Assembly (NCBI RefSeq): GCF_037975245.1
Contig: NC_092569.1
Coordinates: 8,650,001-8,714,000 of the forward strand
DNA: 64,000 nucleotides
Source: Apostichopus japonicus
Lineage: Eukaryota > Echinodermata > Holothuroidea > Aspidochirotida > Stichopodidae
Direction of reading: 5' to 3'
Part shown: positions 10,501 to 21,814 of the stretch, in pieces
Layout: the number at the start of each line of letters is the position of its first letter
Numbering within the stretch: position 1 is the first letter of the stretch
Translations under genes and position numbers: made by a program
The notes under the pieces: generated by a model
The model's input: only the letters and a program-made list of their open reading frames with translations
What the model was told of the DNA's origin: nothing
Databases searched by the model: none

Positions 10501-13158
10501 AGCCCCGAGAATAATGATATCACCCTGCCCCATTTTGTACTGTTCATATATCCCATACTTTCGACAGACATTAGCACACATTCAGGGGTGTCGATACCGA
10601 GACCAGGCCCCGAGAATAATGATATCACCCTGCCCCATTTTGTACTGTTCATATATCCCATACTTTCGACATACATTACCACGCATTCAGGGGTGTCAAT
10701 ACCCAGGTCAGGCCCCGATAATAATGATATCACCCTGCCCCATTTTCTACGGTTAATATCCCATACTTTCGACATACATTACCACACATTCAGGTGTGTC
10801 GATACCCAGGTCAGGCCCCGAGAATAATAATATCACCCTGCCCCATTTTCTACTGTTCACATATCCCATACTTTCGACATACATTACCACGCATGTAGGG
10901 GTGTCGATACCCAGGTCAGGCCCCGAGAATAATGATATCACCCTACCCCATTTTCTACTGTTCATATATTTTCATACTTTCGACATACATTACCACACAT
11001 TCAGGGGTGTCGATACCCAGGTCAGGCCCCGAGAATAATGATATCACCCTGCCCCATTTTCTACTGTTCACATATCCCATACTTTCGACATACATTACCA
11101 CGCATTCAGGGGTGTCGATACCCAGGTCAGGGCCCGAGAATAATGATATCACCCTACCCCATTTTCTACTGTTCGTATATTTTCATACTTTCGACATACA
11201 TTACCACACATTCAGGTGTGTCGATATCCAGGTCAGGCCCCGAGAATAATGATATCACCCTGCCCCATTTTCTACTGTTCACATATCCCATACTTTCGAC
11301 ATACATTACCACGCATTCCGGGGTGTCGATACCCAGGTCAGGGCCCGAGAATAATGATATCACCCTACCCCATTTTCTACTGTTCACATATCCCATACTT
11401 TCGACAGATATTACCACGCATTCAGGGGTGTCGATACGCAGATCAGGGCTCGAGAATAATGATATCACCCTGCCCCATTTTCTACTGTTCATATATCCCA
11501 TACTTTCGACATACATTACCACGCATTCAGGGGTGTCGATCTGAAGGTCAGGCCTCGAGAATAATTATATCACCATGCCCCATTTCTACGGTTCATATCC
11601 CATACTTTCGACATACATTACCACGCATTCAGGGGTGTCGATACCCAGGCGTTTTCATGCCTTCATATATGGTAGTGATATTTTAGTGATACAACGAAAT
11701 CAAATACATACGATGCAGTTTGATAACTGTGTCTAACCGTGTGGTGAAGTTAAGCATCTTACTAAGACGGCAAAGTCTGTCGCCCCCATTATTATTATTA
11801 TTATTATTATCATTATGTATATCTGCTTCCACTAACCCTGCTGGTAACAGCTGTTTGGATATAATTTTAGGTCCGATGATAGGGTTTCAACTACTTTTGG
11901 GTACATTTTCGTGACTAGGCAACTACGTATTGATTATACTTTTGTAACCAAAATTTCCTCGGCCAGACACATTGTTTTATCTTACTATTAATCACACGTG
12001 GAACGCAAATTTAAAATTTGAAAAATATTTATATGTTATTATTAAATTAACTTGTCTATTTGAACTACATTGGTATACGTATCAAATAACATATTAGCAA
12101 AATTGTTAATTCCAACCCAGAAAGCTGCTTAAATCGGTCACGTGTTTCTATTACATATCGTATCATATTAATGATGACGTCAGCTCACCAGGACAAGCCC
12201 AAATGTTTATATTTATCCATTTATTTGTAAATGCTAATAATGGAGCAGTTACAAATTTGTGATGCTTTGTAAAGATGCTACTTGAGGCCATGGTACTAAA
12301 ATCTTCCAACAAGCCAGTGTCAATCTTATCGTGTATGACAGCCGGCTAGTTTTACTGTGATATCAACGAAATAGAATCATAAAACGCACCGTATTTGGTG
12401 CCGGCAAAAATCCATACATTTACGTTGTCGTTTAATGTTTTATGTGATAATACCTTATTTACATCCAATTGGATCCAACTGAATAACTGCATATGAAAGA
12501 ATCACACGCTTAAATGTACTTACAGTGGTTTTATATTTATGGTTACTGTAAGTTCGCAAGTAGAGGAATACGAATCACTAAATCTAAGATTTCTGCAGTT
12601 GTTTCATGTATTTACTTCGATGATATTACTTTTATAAAGTAACTGGCACGGTCTATAAGAAAAGTAGTATCAACTTCAGTTGATGTTGCAGTAACTTCTT
12701 AGGATTGAGATTGATGTTGATGTGTTGTCTTGCGTCGAGAGCGGTATTATTGGGGATGTTCCTAGACTAGAGAGGTACTTAATGGAGACGGCTTGGTAGA
12801 TGGCTATTACACTTACCGTAAAGAAGCCGAGAAACTTGCACATCGGCTGACCGAGAAACCAGGACATGGAGACTCCATTCATAGCATTCAGAGGGAGGCA
12901 AATTAAAGAGACGAGAAGATCGGCCACAGCCAGATTCACGATATAAAAGTTTGTTACCGTCCTCATTTCTCTTTGAAATATTACCGCCATGCAAACCATT
13001 GAGTTACCAAATATTGATGCCAGGAATAAAATCCCAAAGAGAACGAGAATGACCACGTCATGTGAGTCAGGTTTGACAAAATGAGAGAATTGTTCAAGGA
13101 TTTCATCTTGATAGTCGACATAATACTGAAAGGGATTGGCGTTGCTTGATCCATTCAT
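4391..13158 (-). CDS. orexin/allatotropin-type neuropeptide GPCR, six coding exons, 398 aa
   Basis: Spliced minus-strand gene: exons 13158-12817, 7789-7553, 7241-7097, 6448-6292, 5348-5218 and 4575-4391 sum to 1197 nt, 398 codons plus TAA, with compatible phases at every junction. The product is a class A receptor in the plasma membrane, expected to bind a peptide and signal through G proteins. Visible landmarks: N-glycosylation sequon at residue 2; TM1 35-60 with N52; TM2 with LAVAD (D80); C107 and C191 for the TM3-ECL2 disulfide; DRY at 131-133; W157 in TM4; P217 in TM5; CLLP at 283-286 in TM6; NPLIY at 329-333 in TM7; helix 8 KFRNAFRAMICC with palmitoylation-type cysteines. MRTVTNFYIVNL, LWSGIP, NILRVFG and NFMSAKFR closely resemble orexin-receptor segments as I know them. 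Vertebrate orexin receptors have DRW where this has DRY. Related peptide receptors (NPFF, SIFamide types) are less likely alternatives. Confidence 0.88.
5218..5348 (-). CDS. receptor coding exon 5 (ECL3, TM7)
   Basis: 131 nt. Acceptor TTCTTCTCAG|GGTTTTTGG, donor AGCG|GTAAGTTG. It encodes RVFGYFNKFDPLTEH (ECL3) and TM7 with NSAVNPLIYNFMS, the NPxxY motif at residues 329-333. Confidence 0.88.
5401..5815 (+). mobile_element. 5'-truncated non-LTR retrotransposon 3' end, in receptor intron 4
   Basis: The plus strand at about 5460-5600 encodes, with one frameshift near 5540, a typical end of a LINE second open frame: FCLRNRAIQIWNDLSKNL, then TSKPTFTRHLKKEF and a stop. A 3' UTR follows with a hairpin (GTCTCCTA at 5724-5731 against TAGGAGAC at 5758-5765) and an A-rich tail AAACAAATAAATG near 5800. 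No reverse transcriptase domain is present in this copy. It sits antisense to the receptor gene, between exons 5 and 4. Confidence 0.65.
6075..6310. repeat. degenerate ~50-bp tandem repeat copying the exon 4 splice donor
   Basis: Four decayed copies of the sequence around the exon-4/intron-4 border follow it into the intron, centred near 6089, 6143, 6194 and 6243, with the original at 6285-6306. In minus-strand sense each carries a version of GTTAACATCTTAAGGTTAGT. Spacing is 48-54 bp. Confidence 0.6.
6292..6448 (-). CDS. receptor coding exon 4 (ICL3, TM6)
   Basis: 157 nt. Acceptor TACTCCTTTAG|GTCATG completes the split Ser codon; donor TTAAG|GTTAGT leaves two bases of an Arg codon. It encodes a lysine/serine-rich third intracellular loop, then SRRKVARMLIVVVLIFAV and CLLPFQIVNIL, the TM6 helix with P286. 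The donor region is the parent of decayed tandem copies in the adjoining intron. Confidence 0.88.
7097..7241 (-). CDS. receptor coding exon 3 (end of ECL2, TM5)
   Basis: 145 nt. Acceptor CTCTTTTCAG|AAACGGTGG, donor ATGA|GTAAGTGA, leaving one base of a split serine codon. It encodes KRWQNTVWQT, the TM5 helix with YVLPL (P217), and the intracellular start VCKTLWSGIP, a segment resembling KLWCRQIP of orexin receptors. Confidence 0.88.
7553..7789 (-). CDS. receptor coding exon 2 (TM3 with DRY, TM4, most of ECL2)
   Basis: 79 codons, phase 0 at both ends. Acceptor CACCGTCAG|CTTGTATC; donor AAAGAG|GTTTGT. Joining to exon 1 gives a continuous TM3 (GFFT followed by LVSLCVSIYTLMM) and then SVDRYLAICRPLKF. 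It ends ACKE, and splicing to exon 3 gives CKEKRW, comparable with the CDERW of vertebrate orexin receptors. The acceptor lies 53 bp from the edge of the 105-bp repeat array in intron 1. Confidence 0.88.
7843..11649. repeat. 105-bp minisatellite, about 36 copies, in receptor intron 1
   Basis: Each unit runs from TACATTACCACACATTCAGG through TGATATCACCCTGCCCC to CATACTTTCGACA. The period is exactly 105 bp, so open frames of hundreds of codons appear on both strands; these are by-products of the period, not genes. Variant units (CCCAGGTCAGGCCCC, CACAGGTCAGGCCTC and CGCAGGTCAAGCCCC forms) occur in repeated blocks of about six in the first half, showing block duplication. A divergent unit with ATTTCGAAATCATTACACGC recurs near 9410, 10248 and 10455. 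The right end (from about 10750) is more degenerate, with small length changes. Confidence 0.95.
11650..12816. other. rest of receptor intron 1, no other feature
   Basis: Intronic sequence between the minisatellite and exon 1. It holds a short (ATT)n run near 11788-11810 and is otherwise unique-looking AT-rich DNA with no open frame of note. Confidence 0.5.
12817..13158 (-). CDS. receptor coding exon 1 (N-terminus, TM1, TM2, start of TM3)
   Basis: 114 codons, starting MNGSSNANPF and ending CKFLGFFT. The ATG at 13158 was chosen because an acceptor-like TTTTTTTCAG ends at 13167, eight bases upstream of it; the frame further upstream would read through intron. The donor is ACG|GTAAGTG (exon ends 12817), phase 0. 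The exon carries the extracellular N-terminus, two helices and the TM3 disulfide cysteine C107. Confidence 0.88.
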
Positions 13159-13852
13159 CTTGAAATCTGAAAAAAAGTACAAAATATAACTTAGACAAAA
13201 CAAAATTGTTTATATAGAATGTTTATATATATTAGAGGGAAGCTGTTGTAGTATATATGGTTTATGATCCTTGTAACCGTGGGTGGAGATAGGGTACATT
13301 CATGGTTTTCATGGACCATATTAAGGCCATGCATATATTAAAAGCTTTACTTTCAAATATTGACTTCAAGCAAGATAATGTGCTTATCTTAAAATAATAA
13401 GCATATAAATTATACACGTTAGCGTTATTTTAATTTAATTTAATACCAGAATGAAATGGATTAATCTACCAACCATATACATATTTGTAGCATATATAGA
13501 CCAGCGTCAAGAAAATTTATATCATAATAAATCAATCCAAATAATGGTTCTATATTGACTTTCCATATAAACAATATTCTCATAACAGTCACTTTTAGCA
13601 TCAGTGATTGAAACATTCATATTCAACAAAGAATTATGGAAATTCAGTTCCTAATTATATCGAGGTCATAACACAGTTGTGGGGTCTATATAAGGCGCAG
13701 GGCACAAGGGTCATGTATAGTTGCATGTACGGTAATATAGATTAATTCAGGAGAATATCTTTCAAGGGCAGTGAGATTATGTCTGTTTTCAACATTGTAT
13801 TATACCTACCCCAGATGGTAAGTTACATATTCAACGTGCCGATGACAAAATA

Positions 13853-14540
13853 GGGTTACATCTCTATGTTCCGACGTCTCTATGTTCCGACGTCTCTATG
13901 TTCCGACATCTCTATGTTCCGACGTCTCTATGTTCCGACAATTTTTTTTGACTCTAATTTTTTTTCCCAATTTTTTTCGGACTCATTTTTTTTGGACCAA
14001 ATTGTTGACCAACATGTTTTCGGACCAACTTTTTTCGGAGCAAAATTATTTTAGACCAATATATTTTTATGACAAAATTTTTTTTGGACAAAATTTTTGA
14101 CACCAACATGTTTTCAAACCAACTTTCTTCGGACCACTGATTTTGGTCCCAAAAAATTTGAGTACAAACAATTACATTTCGGGTCACAAGCAATTTTCGG
14201 TCACATGCACTTTTTGGGTCATAACATTGGGCCCTTTTTTTCCTGAAAAAAAATTTGGTGCCTCCAAAAAATTGTGTCCCCCAAAAAGGTGGGTCAGAAA
14301 AAATGTTGGTCCAAAAAAATTAAGTCACCCCCAAAAAAAATTGGGTCCCAAAAAATTTGGGGCCAAAAAAATTAAGTCCCCCAAAAAAATTTGGTCCGAA
14401 AAATGGGGGACCAAAAAGATTGAGTCTCCCAAAAAAATTGGGTCCGAAAAAATTTTGGTCAAAAAAAATTAGAGTCCAACAATTTGTCGGAACATAGAGA
14501 CGTCGGAACATAGAGACGTCGGAACATAGGGATGTCACCC
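13853..14540. mobile_element. foldback element with 16-bp tandem repeats at inverted ends
   Basis: The left end reads GGGTTACATCTCTATGTTCC and the right end, reverse-complemented, GGGTGACATCCCTATGTTCC. Inside the left end are five tandem copies of a 16-mer TCTCTATGTTCCGACG-type unit (13861-13940); inside the right end are three copies in inverse orientation (14486-14532). The core is T-rich with recurring CGGACCAA on the left and A-rich with recurring TTGGGTCC on the right, so the whole forms a loose 690-bp palindrome. No coding capacity. No clear target duplication was seen. The superfamily is unknown. Confidence 0.6.
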
Positions 14541-14572
14541 AAAAGAGTCTCATGTTGTGTGAAAACAACCGC

Positions 14573-14683
14573 TTTACACAGAGATTACAGTAACTACTGT
14601 AAATCTTAAAGTTTTGTACCACAGTAAAAACTGGATTGTGCTGACAACATTTGATAAATCGGTAGTATGTTCTATTACGTTTA
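14573..14683 (+). repeat. dispersed repeat, copy A
   Basis: About 110 bp from TTACACAGAGATTACAGTAA to TCTATTACGTTTA closely matches a second copy at 43680-43790 in the same orientation. Both contain TTTGATAAATCGGTAG-like sequence. Each lies shortly upstream of a hAT-like insertion. Confidence 0.65.
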
Positions 14684-14730
14684 CAGTAAGGACTGAGGAT
14701 ATGTGTATTCCCAAACAGAGCCCAACAACT

Positions 14731-15806
14731 CAGTGGCGGCGGAACCGGGGGGGGGGGGCTTGGGGGGCTCAGCCCCCCCAATGAAAAAGTTGAGGGGGCA
14801 AATGCATGATAAGCCCCCCAATATTTACCAAGGCTCCGAAACGTGCATCTGCCCATTTTTCAATGCATACTTGTCGATCTGTCCGATGCACACGTATACT
14901 AGATAGGTGTAATAATTTTAGTAATTGCACGGGGCCCGTCCCCTGGCTATAGACCACATTGTCACCCCAACCGCGTCTTCACGCCCCGTGAAAAGTGGAA
15001 GCAGTGAGTGTGAGTACCGGTAAGCGTAACACAACTTCGTCTTAGGCCAATGACTTGCCTCATTTCAGCCAGTTCTCCAACATCCCATTACTTAGGAGCG
15101 TCCATATAAACAGTCAGGGCGGATGCCCCCCTCCCCTGACGGATTCAAATGGACAGCTGGCGCCCTTTTTAGCTTTTCACTACTTTTTACTTATTCGCGA
15201 TTATTGACTATTTTATTGCGCTCTCATATACCTATTGACATTTGTCATATTCTGTTGGTGTAATTTTCCGACAAAATGGCGACGACACCTATTTATTCTC
15301 CGTTTATCTTCAAATTAGCCAGGCTCGGAAAGGGTCATTTCCTGCAATCTAGGGAGTATCTTTACTCAAAAATTTTCTGTACGTTCCGCGCCAACCTGTG
15401 GTGGCGCTCAGCTTAGATAGTGTCGAAAGCGCCCCTACAGACCATTCTTGCCCCCCCCTGACCAATACCCCTAGCTCCGCCACTGCCCTTACTACACTCA
15501 AACACGTCTTTGCGAGACAACTACGAGTAATAGCTACTCTCTTAAAACACCATCGAATATACAAATTACAATGTTTTTACAGACTTTTACGTGCAATCTG
15601 AGAAATTGCAGGCTTGAGACCCATATTTTAGGGCTAGGTATTCGCAGCATAAAACACTCGGGAAGTGCCGTTTCCGGCCATCTGGGGGTTTGAAAAAACC
15701 CAAAATTTTTCTTGTACGCTCCGCGCCAACCGATGGTGGCGCTCCGCTTAGATAGTCTCCACACATTAGCCCCCCCCCCAATAAATTTTCCGTACCGCCG
15801 CGCCTG
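14731..15806. mobile_element. non-autonomous hAT-like element with perfect 8-bp target duplication
   Basis: The left terminus is CAGTGGCGGCGGAACC; the right terminus, reverse-complemented, is CAGGCGCGGCGGTACGG. They are flanked by identical 8-bp duplications CAACAACT at 14723-14730 and 15807-15814. An 8-bp duplication with CAG termini is typical of the hAT superfamily. The interior (1,076 bp) has no transposase, a G/C-homopolymer stretch beside each end, and two reverse-orientation copies of the shared GC-rich core (about 15368-15420 and 15702-15755). An internal CTAGCTCCGCCACTG ending at 15485 looks like the end of another, nested or rearranged, element. Confidence 0.8.
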
Positions 15807-15814
15807 CAACAACT

Positions 15815-17726
15815 TGAAGCCTGACAATTGAAGTGCACTCTATGTTGTGTCAGGTTTTGTATTGCAGTTGATAACATACATGTATGTATTATCCACTGAA
15901 GCACGGATTAGAGTGTATACCGTACTTAACTGTAGTAAGAAGAAATAATACAGTCAACAACCAAATACCAAAACGGCAATTCATCCCACAATTTGCTGGT
16001 ACTTGTGTGCGTTTTTTTTTTAATATCTCTGATTCCTTATTTAGTAAGGATTTGGTTGTTTACGATTTTCAGCTATTCGATTCCAAAAGAAATAACGATG
16101 CTACAGGAGCAGTGCGCTTCATAAAAATAGTTTGACGGAATTCAGAATATATAATCAACATCAGCAGTCACTAGTACACTAAACTCATCGGCAGATATGT
16201 AAGAACGAATCTGAACTATAATGATTAAGTTCAGCGTATTACTATAGACGGTGATTTATTAAGTTCAGAGTTCTGACAACGATATAAGGTCATCTCCTTC
16301 TTGATCTCGTTCATTTAAAAAAAGGTATGAATGATTTTAGAAGTAAATATAACTGTAACTTTACTAAAAATAAATACTTTTCCTTTCAGAAAGTAGACTT
16401 ACCTCTGCCAATGCACTACCCTCTACCCGTTTATGCAACATATGTTTCTTCACAAGTAACACCCTTTCTCTGTATCATATTCATATGGGTTATTGAGTGA
16501 TATTTATAGTTCATTGTGCGGCATTTTGTAACATTACACATTTGCCTTACTTGTAGTCCCATGTCAAGTTTGTTTGATAAGCCTAAAAGTGTCAATGATT
16601 ACATAATGCAGTACATTATGTTAATTTTTGCATCAATGAATATGATATAAACCAAACGCGGCATGCTGGAATCTTGTCCCAAATAGATGTATCCAAAAAC
16701 TATGTGACTGCGAATAATTGCGGGAGAAGCCTAATTAGCTCTTATACACTCACTGGTAGTCTTGGAGTACCTCTGTCAGATATAAATCTATGCCAAAATA
16801 AGATTTAAAACAGTTTCTCTGAAAGTAATGTTGACAACTGAGAATGAGATACGATAATGTCGTCTGTATGACCTCTAACCGATTCTATTGATTCATTGAG
16901 TTAACTGCATTACAACCTACTGTCAACAAGCGTAATTGAAATTGCTAATATTTCGACACTCTGTGTCGGCTCCCTGCATAACACGGCATTGACTGTTAGA
17001 GGTTTAACGTAAAATGGGTTATATGAAATAGTACTTTAAATCTTGCTAGCTAAGGACTGCTCGTTGAGCACAATATAACCCCATAGTCTATAACACAGTA
17101 TTGGATTGGTAACACTCCATTAAGTACAAACTGTAATATGTACTCTTAACTTCAAAGAAAGAAAGAAAACTCAATCATATGTTGAGAGTGCATAAATAAT
17201 GATCCCTCTTCGAAGAGAATAGTCAATTCTGCCTGTGCCAGTTAATTGTATTATGTTATAGTGAAAATACTTTGTTTGCAATATTTAACATTTTTGCAAA
17301 CGCATCTTTCCATTGTGGCTTTAATAAAGAAACATCCTCCTGGCTTCCCACTCTTTGGAATTATGTGTGTCTATCGCAAAGAACCACGCACTCCGTTACA
17401 ATTGATATGTATTAACAAGTATAATAACACATATTTAATATTCTAGTCACACATTCACAGGGTACATACTAACAGAATGAACTAGTCTATAGTATCGAAA
17501 TGTTAATATTATTTGCAGGGTATAAGCCTACTGCTCGTTCTGCAGAGTCGATACACTGAAATTCATTCCAGTGAGGTAACTTCTTTAGTTTTCAATTTAT
17601 TTAAGAACGTTAGTATAATCCACGAGGTCCGTTGACTACTTTTTGTAGTAATAACTAATGTCAATATCCCCCACCAATTCATTGTTATACATTTATGAAA
17701 CAACTCGGAACTAAATTATACTCTGC
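15815..17726. other. no gene seen apart from the candidate leader exon end at 16403
   Basis: AT-rich unique-looking sequence with no coding signal. The only point of note is the strong minus-strand donor at 16403/16402, discussed with the receptor 5' UTR. Confidence 0.4.
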
Positions 17727-18025
17727 CAGGCGCGTAGCCAGGTATTTGCCAAGGGAGGGGCAAAACTGTATATTCGGCATTGCAAACTATCTAAGCGTAG
17801 CGCCACCATGAGTTGGCGCGAAGCGTACAAGAAAATTTTGACTGAAAATACCTCCCAGATCGCTGGAAATGGCACTTCCCATGCCTTGTAAGTTGCATCT
17901 TAGCATTTTCTCTTTTGAAAATACTAGCGATATCATAAAAACATTAAACAAACTTAAACAAAATATGCTCAAGAGGGGGGGGGGGTGGGCGGCTGCCCCC
18001 TTCGCCCCCCCTGGCTACGCGCCTG
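17727..18025 (+). mobile_element. short hAT-like MITE (299 bp)
   Basis: Terminal inverted repeats CAGGCGCGTAGCCAGG and, at the right, CCTGGCTACGCGCCTG are near perfect. Flanks TACTCTGC and AACTCTAC agree at six of eight positions, consistent with a decayed 8-bp target duplication. The interior holds the shared GC-rich core at 17787-17839 followed by the CTGGAAATGGCACTTCC box; G and C runs lie near the right end. No coding capacity. Confidence 0.75.
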
Positions 18026-18314
18026 AACTCTACACTGTTTTCAATTGATCTGAGCCACAATATGTGTGGGCAAAAGTTCGAACCGAAGCGAAAAAATTAT
18101 CAGAGTGAAAGTGTATAGCCTACTTACAAGCCGTACTCACGAGTTAGTTCCATGAAACCAATACGCGTGTATATCATAATAACGAAAAAATGACCTCCTA
18201 TGGCACTGTCGAGGATGTTTAGCTTTGGGACTTTCACATGTGAACGAAGACAAAACAATCTTTCTTCTCGGAAAAGAAGAAGAAGAAAAATAAAACATTA
18301 AGTTTCGTTTGCAA

Positions 18315-19172
18315 ACCGCAGGCGTTAATCGACAGCTTTAAAGTCTGTTAACGCTAAAGATATAACATGTAAAGTGCTTTCTATTAATCCCGTTAATCCA
18401 CAGATTTAAAGTCAGTAGACGCTAAAGATGTAAGATCTAAAGTGGTTTCAATTAATCCCGTTCATCCACAGATTTAAAGTCAGTACATGATAAGGAAGTA
18501 ACATGTAAAGTGCTTTAAAATAAACCCGTTAATCGACAGATTTAAAGTCTGTACGAGCTAAAGTCTGTAACATGTAGAGTGTTTTCAATTAAACTCGTTA
18601 ATCTTTAATGTCATTACACGCTAAAGATTCAACATGTAAAGTGTTTTCAATTAAACTCGTTAATCTTTAATGTCATTACACGCTAAAGATTCAACATGTA
18701 AAGTGTTTTCAATTAAACTCGTTAATCTAAAGTCAGTACACGCTAAACATGTAACATATAAAGTGCTTCCAATTAAACCCGTTAATCTTCATATTTAAAG
18801 TCTGTACACGCTAAAGATGTAACATGTAAAGTGTTTCAATTAAACTCGTTAATCTATAAGGTCTGTACACGCTAAACATGTAACATATAAAGTGTTTTCA
18901 ATTAAACTCGTTCATCCACAGCTTTAAAGTCTGTACACGCTAAAGATGTAACATATAAAGTGCTTACAATTAAACCCGTTCATCCACATATTTAAAGTCT
19001 GTAGACGCTAAAGATGTAACATGTAAAGTGTTTTCAATTAAACTCGTTAATCTATAAAGTCTTTTCACGCTAAACATGTAACATGTACATTGTTTTCAAT
19101 TAAACCCGTTCATCCACATATTTAAAGTCTGTACACGCTAAAGATGTAAAATGTAAAGTGTTTTCAATTAAA
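18315..19172. repeat. ~62-bp minisatellite, about 13 diverged copies
   Basis: Units contain CGCTAAAGATGTAACATGTA, AAAGTGTTTTCAATTAAAC and CGTTAATC with a variable TTTAAAGTC(T/A)GTACA segment; length varies about 58-67 bp. Two adjacent units near 18600-18722 are identical, suggesting recent duplication. Confidence 0.85.
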
Positions 19173-20837
19173 CATTCTCTCGGTGCACATCAATCTCCAA
19201 ATAGGTTAATTACACACGTCTCTACAGGACGTACCATTATTTAATGTCATAAGGTAAGTAAACAGCCTGGACGAGGACTATTTTGTAAACTGAACGGCAT
19301 CTCCAATATTTACGCTTCCTAAAAAGTATGTAGCTGTTGGTTCATGAACTAAAAATTGAGCAAAGTTAGCAAAGTATATAGTAAACTGCATGGCCCACAT
19401 ACCAGCTTTGAATGTCAGCCAGATGTAATTTGCAGCTTTCCTGTATTGAGTGCATGATAATTTTGACAGGATTTGAAGATAGCAAGAATAATGACAGAAA
19501 AATCCCACTTTCGTCACTTAAGCTTTTAAAATAACTTTGTCATCAAAGTCACATTATAAGACAAATTAAGATCGGCAATGCATGATGCACGAAACACACT
19601 CAAATAAAACTTAGTTCGGCTGCTTAAAATTGTCGGAAACATATAGTTGTAGTTTAAGTTATTAAGTTTTAGTTTTATTCTCAATAAATACACAGAATGC
19701 AGAAAACAATTAGTGTTAAGTGTTGTAATACAGCCGGAAATTTGTAATCAAGACGATAACAATGAGAATATTTATAAAGAAGTACCGGCACGAAAAGAAC
19801 ATGAAAGGGAAAAAGCAAAATGAATAACGCTAACACTTACACAATTACGCAATAATCCAGCTTACAGCAATAACTGTTTCAAAGTATACAAAAGGTTTCT
19901 TTAGATAAGCTGCATATGCCTGAACTGCACTGCGAGTATGCCTGAACTGCAGTGAAAGAATACATAGTCACAAACACTATGTCTACATTAACAACAGTTT
20001 ACTATATTTTACGGTTACTATAACTTATCACTTTTACGAATTTCAATTAGTATCCAGAATAATTGATGACCAGTTTATACAACGAGAAAGACACATAGCT
20101 AGTAGGTACTGTATTAGCTACAATGAATTGGGATCCATATGGTAGGGCTTATTAATAGGTTGCAATCTTAATTTACAGCAGCATGTTGAAGATAATGAGG
20201 TGGGGGGGGGGGGTCGAAGGAGGCTCTAACAACCTATTATTTGGAATAGCTGTTAATATAACGTGGTGTCACTTCCACAAACTGCAACAAGAGGGCAATC
20301 CATGGAATTTGAAATCTCATCTCTGCCATGACGGAAGTGAATGTTGGGTTAATTCCGAATGCTTCTGGTTGTTATCCTTGTTAATAAGCTGGAATCCAGT
20401 TTTTTTACGTAGAAAAAAGTATAAGGAAATAATTGGAATCCACTAGTGCTTGGATTACACATGTACATTTTACTTATAACAACTTTCACTTAATTATATT
20501 TATGTAAAACTACGTTTATTATTACTGTTATTATTATTAATATTATTATTATCCACACCTTTTCGCACAATTTAGGTCAATTTCACCTTAAACTCAATTG
20601 ACCTTTGAACCGACTCTACCATCTTAATCTTTCCTATTTAAAATATTAATATATTTAATATATTATTCTCCAAATATCGTGTGGTTTGATGCCAGCACTG
20701 GTACAATAAACAAGCAGCTGGCGTATGTATAGCCTATCGCATAACAGAATAACTTGATCGCAATAATTGATAATTCATACAGTTCAGGTTTGACTGCGCT
20801 TCTGTCAGTAAAATGTTCCTTTTTCCAATGTATCTAT
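19173..20837. other. no gene seen
   Basis: AT-rich non-coding sequence. It includes a poly-G run at about 20201-20212 and an (ATT)n patch near 20518-20552. Short open frames here have no coding character that I recognise. Confidence 0.45.
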
Positions 20838-21445
20838 GGCCTGAAATATAGTATAGATATTGCCTGAGATATCGTATTGATATAGCCGGAGGTATAATAT
20901 AGATATAGCCTAACATATAGTATAGATATAGCCTGAGATATAGCCTAACATATAGAATAGATATAGCCTGAGATATAGTATTGATATAGCCGGAGATATA
21001 ATATCGATATAGCCTGAGACATAGTATTGATATAGCCGGAGATATAATATCGATATAGCCTGAGACATAGTATCGATATAGCCGGAGATATAATGTAGAT
21101 GTAGCCTGAGACATAGTATCGATATAGCCGGAGATATAATATAGATACAGCCTGAGACATAGTATCGATATAGCCGGAGATAATATAGATATAGCCTAAC
21201 ATATAGTATAGATATAGCCTGAGATATAACCTAACATATAGTATAGATATAGCCTGAGACATATAGTATCGATATAGCCGGAGATATAATGTAGATATAG
21301 CCTGAGATATAGTATCGATATAGCCGGAGATATAATGTAGATATAGCCTGAGATATAGTATCGCTATAGCTGGAGATATAATATAGATATAGCCTGAGAC
21401 ATAGTATCGATATAGTCGGAGATACAATGTAGTTAAAGCCTGAGA
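20838..21445. repeat. 23-bp minisatellite organised as 46-bp dimers
   Basis: Alternating units GATATAGCCTGAGACATAGT and GATATAGCCGGAGATATAAT, each about 23 bp, repeat roughly 26 times. The alternation of CCTGAG and CCGGAG types gives a 46-bp higher-order period. Open frames rich in YRLYRYY are by-products. Confidence 0.88.
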
Positions 21446-21608
21446 TAAAACAAACCTATAGCAAATATTTGTGTCATGTTGTAGAATCAATGCAGTTTTC
21501 AGTCACTGTACAGCAATACATTCAGCAATATGTAAGTTTAGTCACCGATAATGCATTATATTCAATATACCATACCCACACTCAACCGACTGCACGCATC
21601 ATTTGGTG

Positions 21609-21797
<189 letters not shown>

Positions 21798-21814
21798 AGG
21801 AGAGTGGAAATTTG

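Larger units (their letters stand above)
13159..16420 (-). other. candidate 5' UTR intron and upstream donor of the receptor gene
   Basis: The acceptor ending at 13167 implies a non-coding upstream exon. The best donor I see upstream on the minus strand is GGCAGAG|GTAAGTC, placing the end of a leader exon at 16403. The roughly 3.2 kb between them would be intron and contains the foldback element and the hAT-like element listed separately. The leader exon's start and promoter cannot be fixed from sequence alone, and other donors further upstream are possible. Confidence 0.35.

Noticed and set aside
7818-11686. Open frames up to 545 codons on both strands
   Set aside because: They arise from the 105-bp tandem repeat, whose length is a multiple of three; translations are the same 35-residue unit repeated, with no flanking gene structure.
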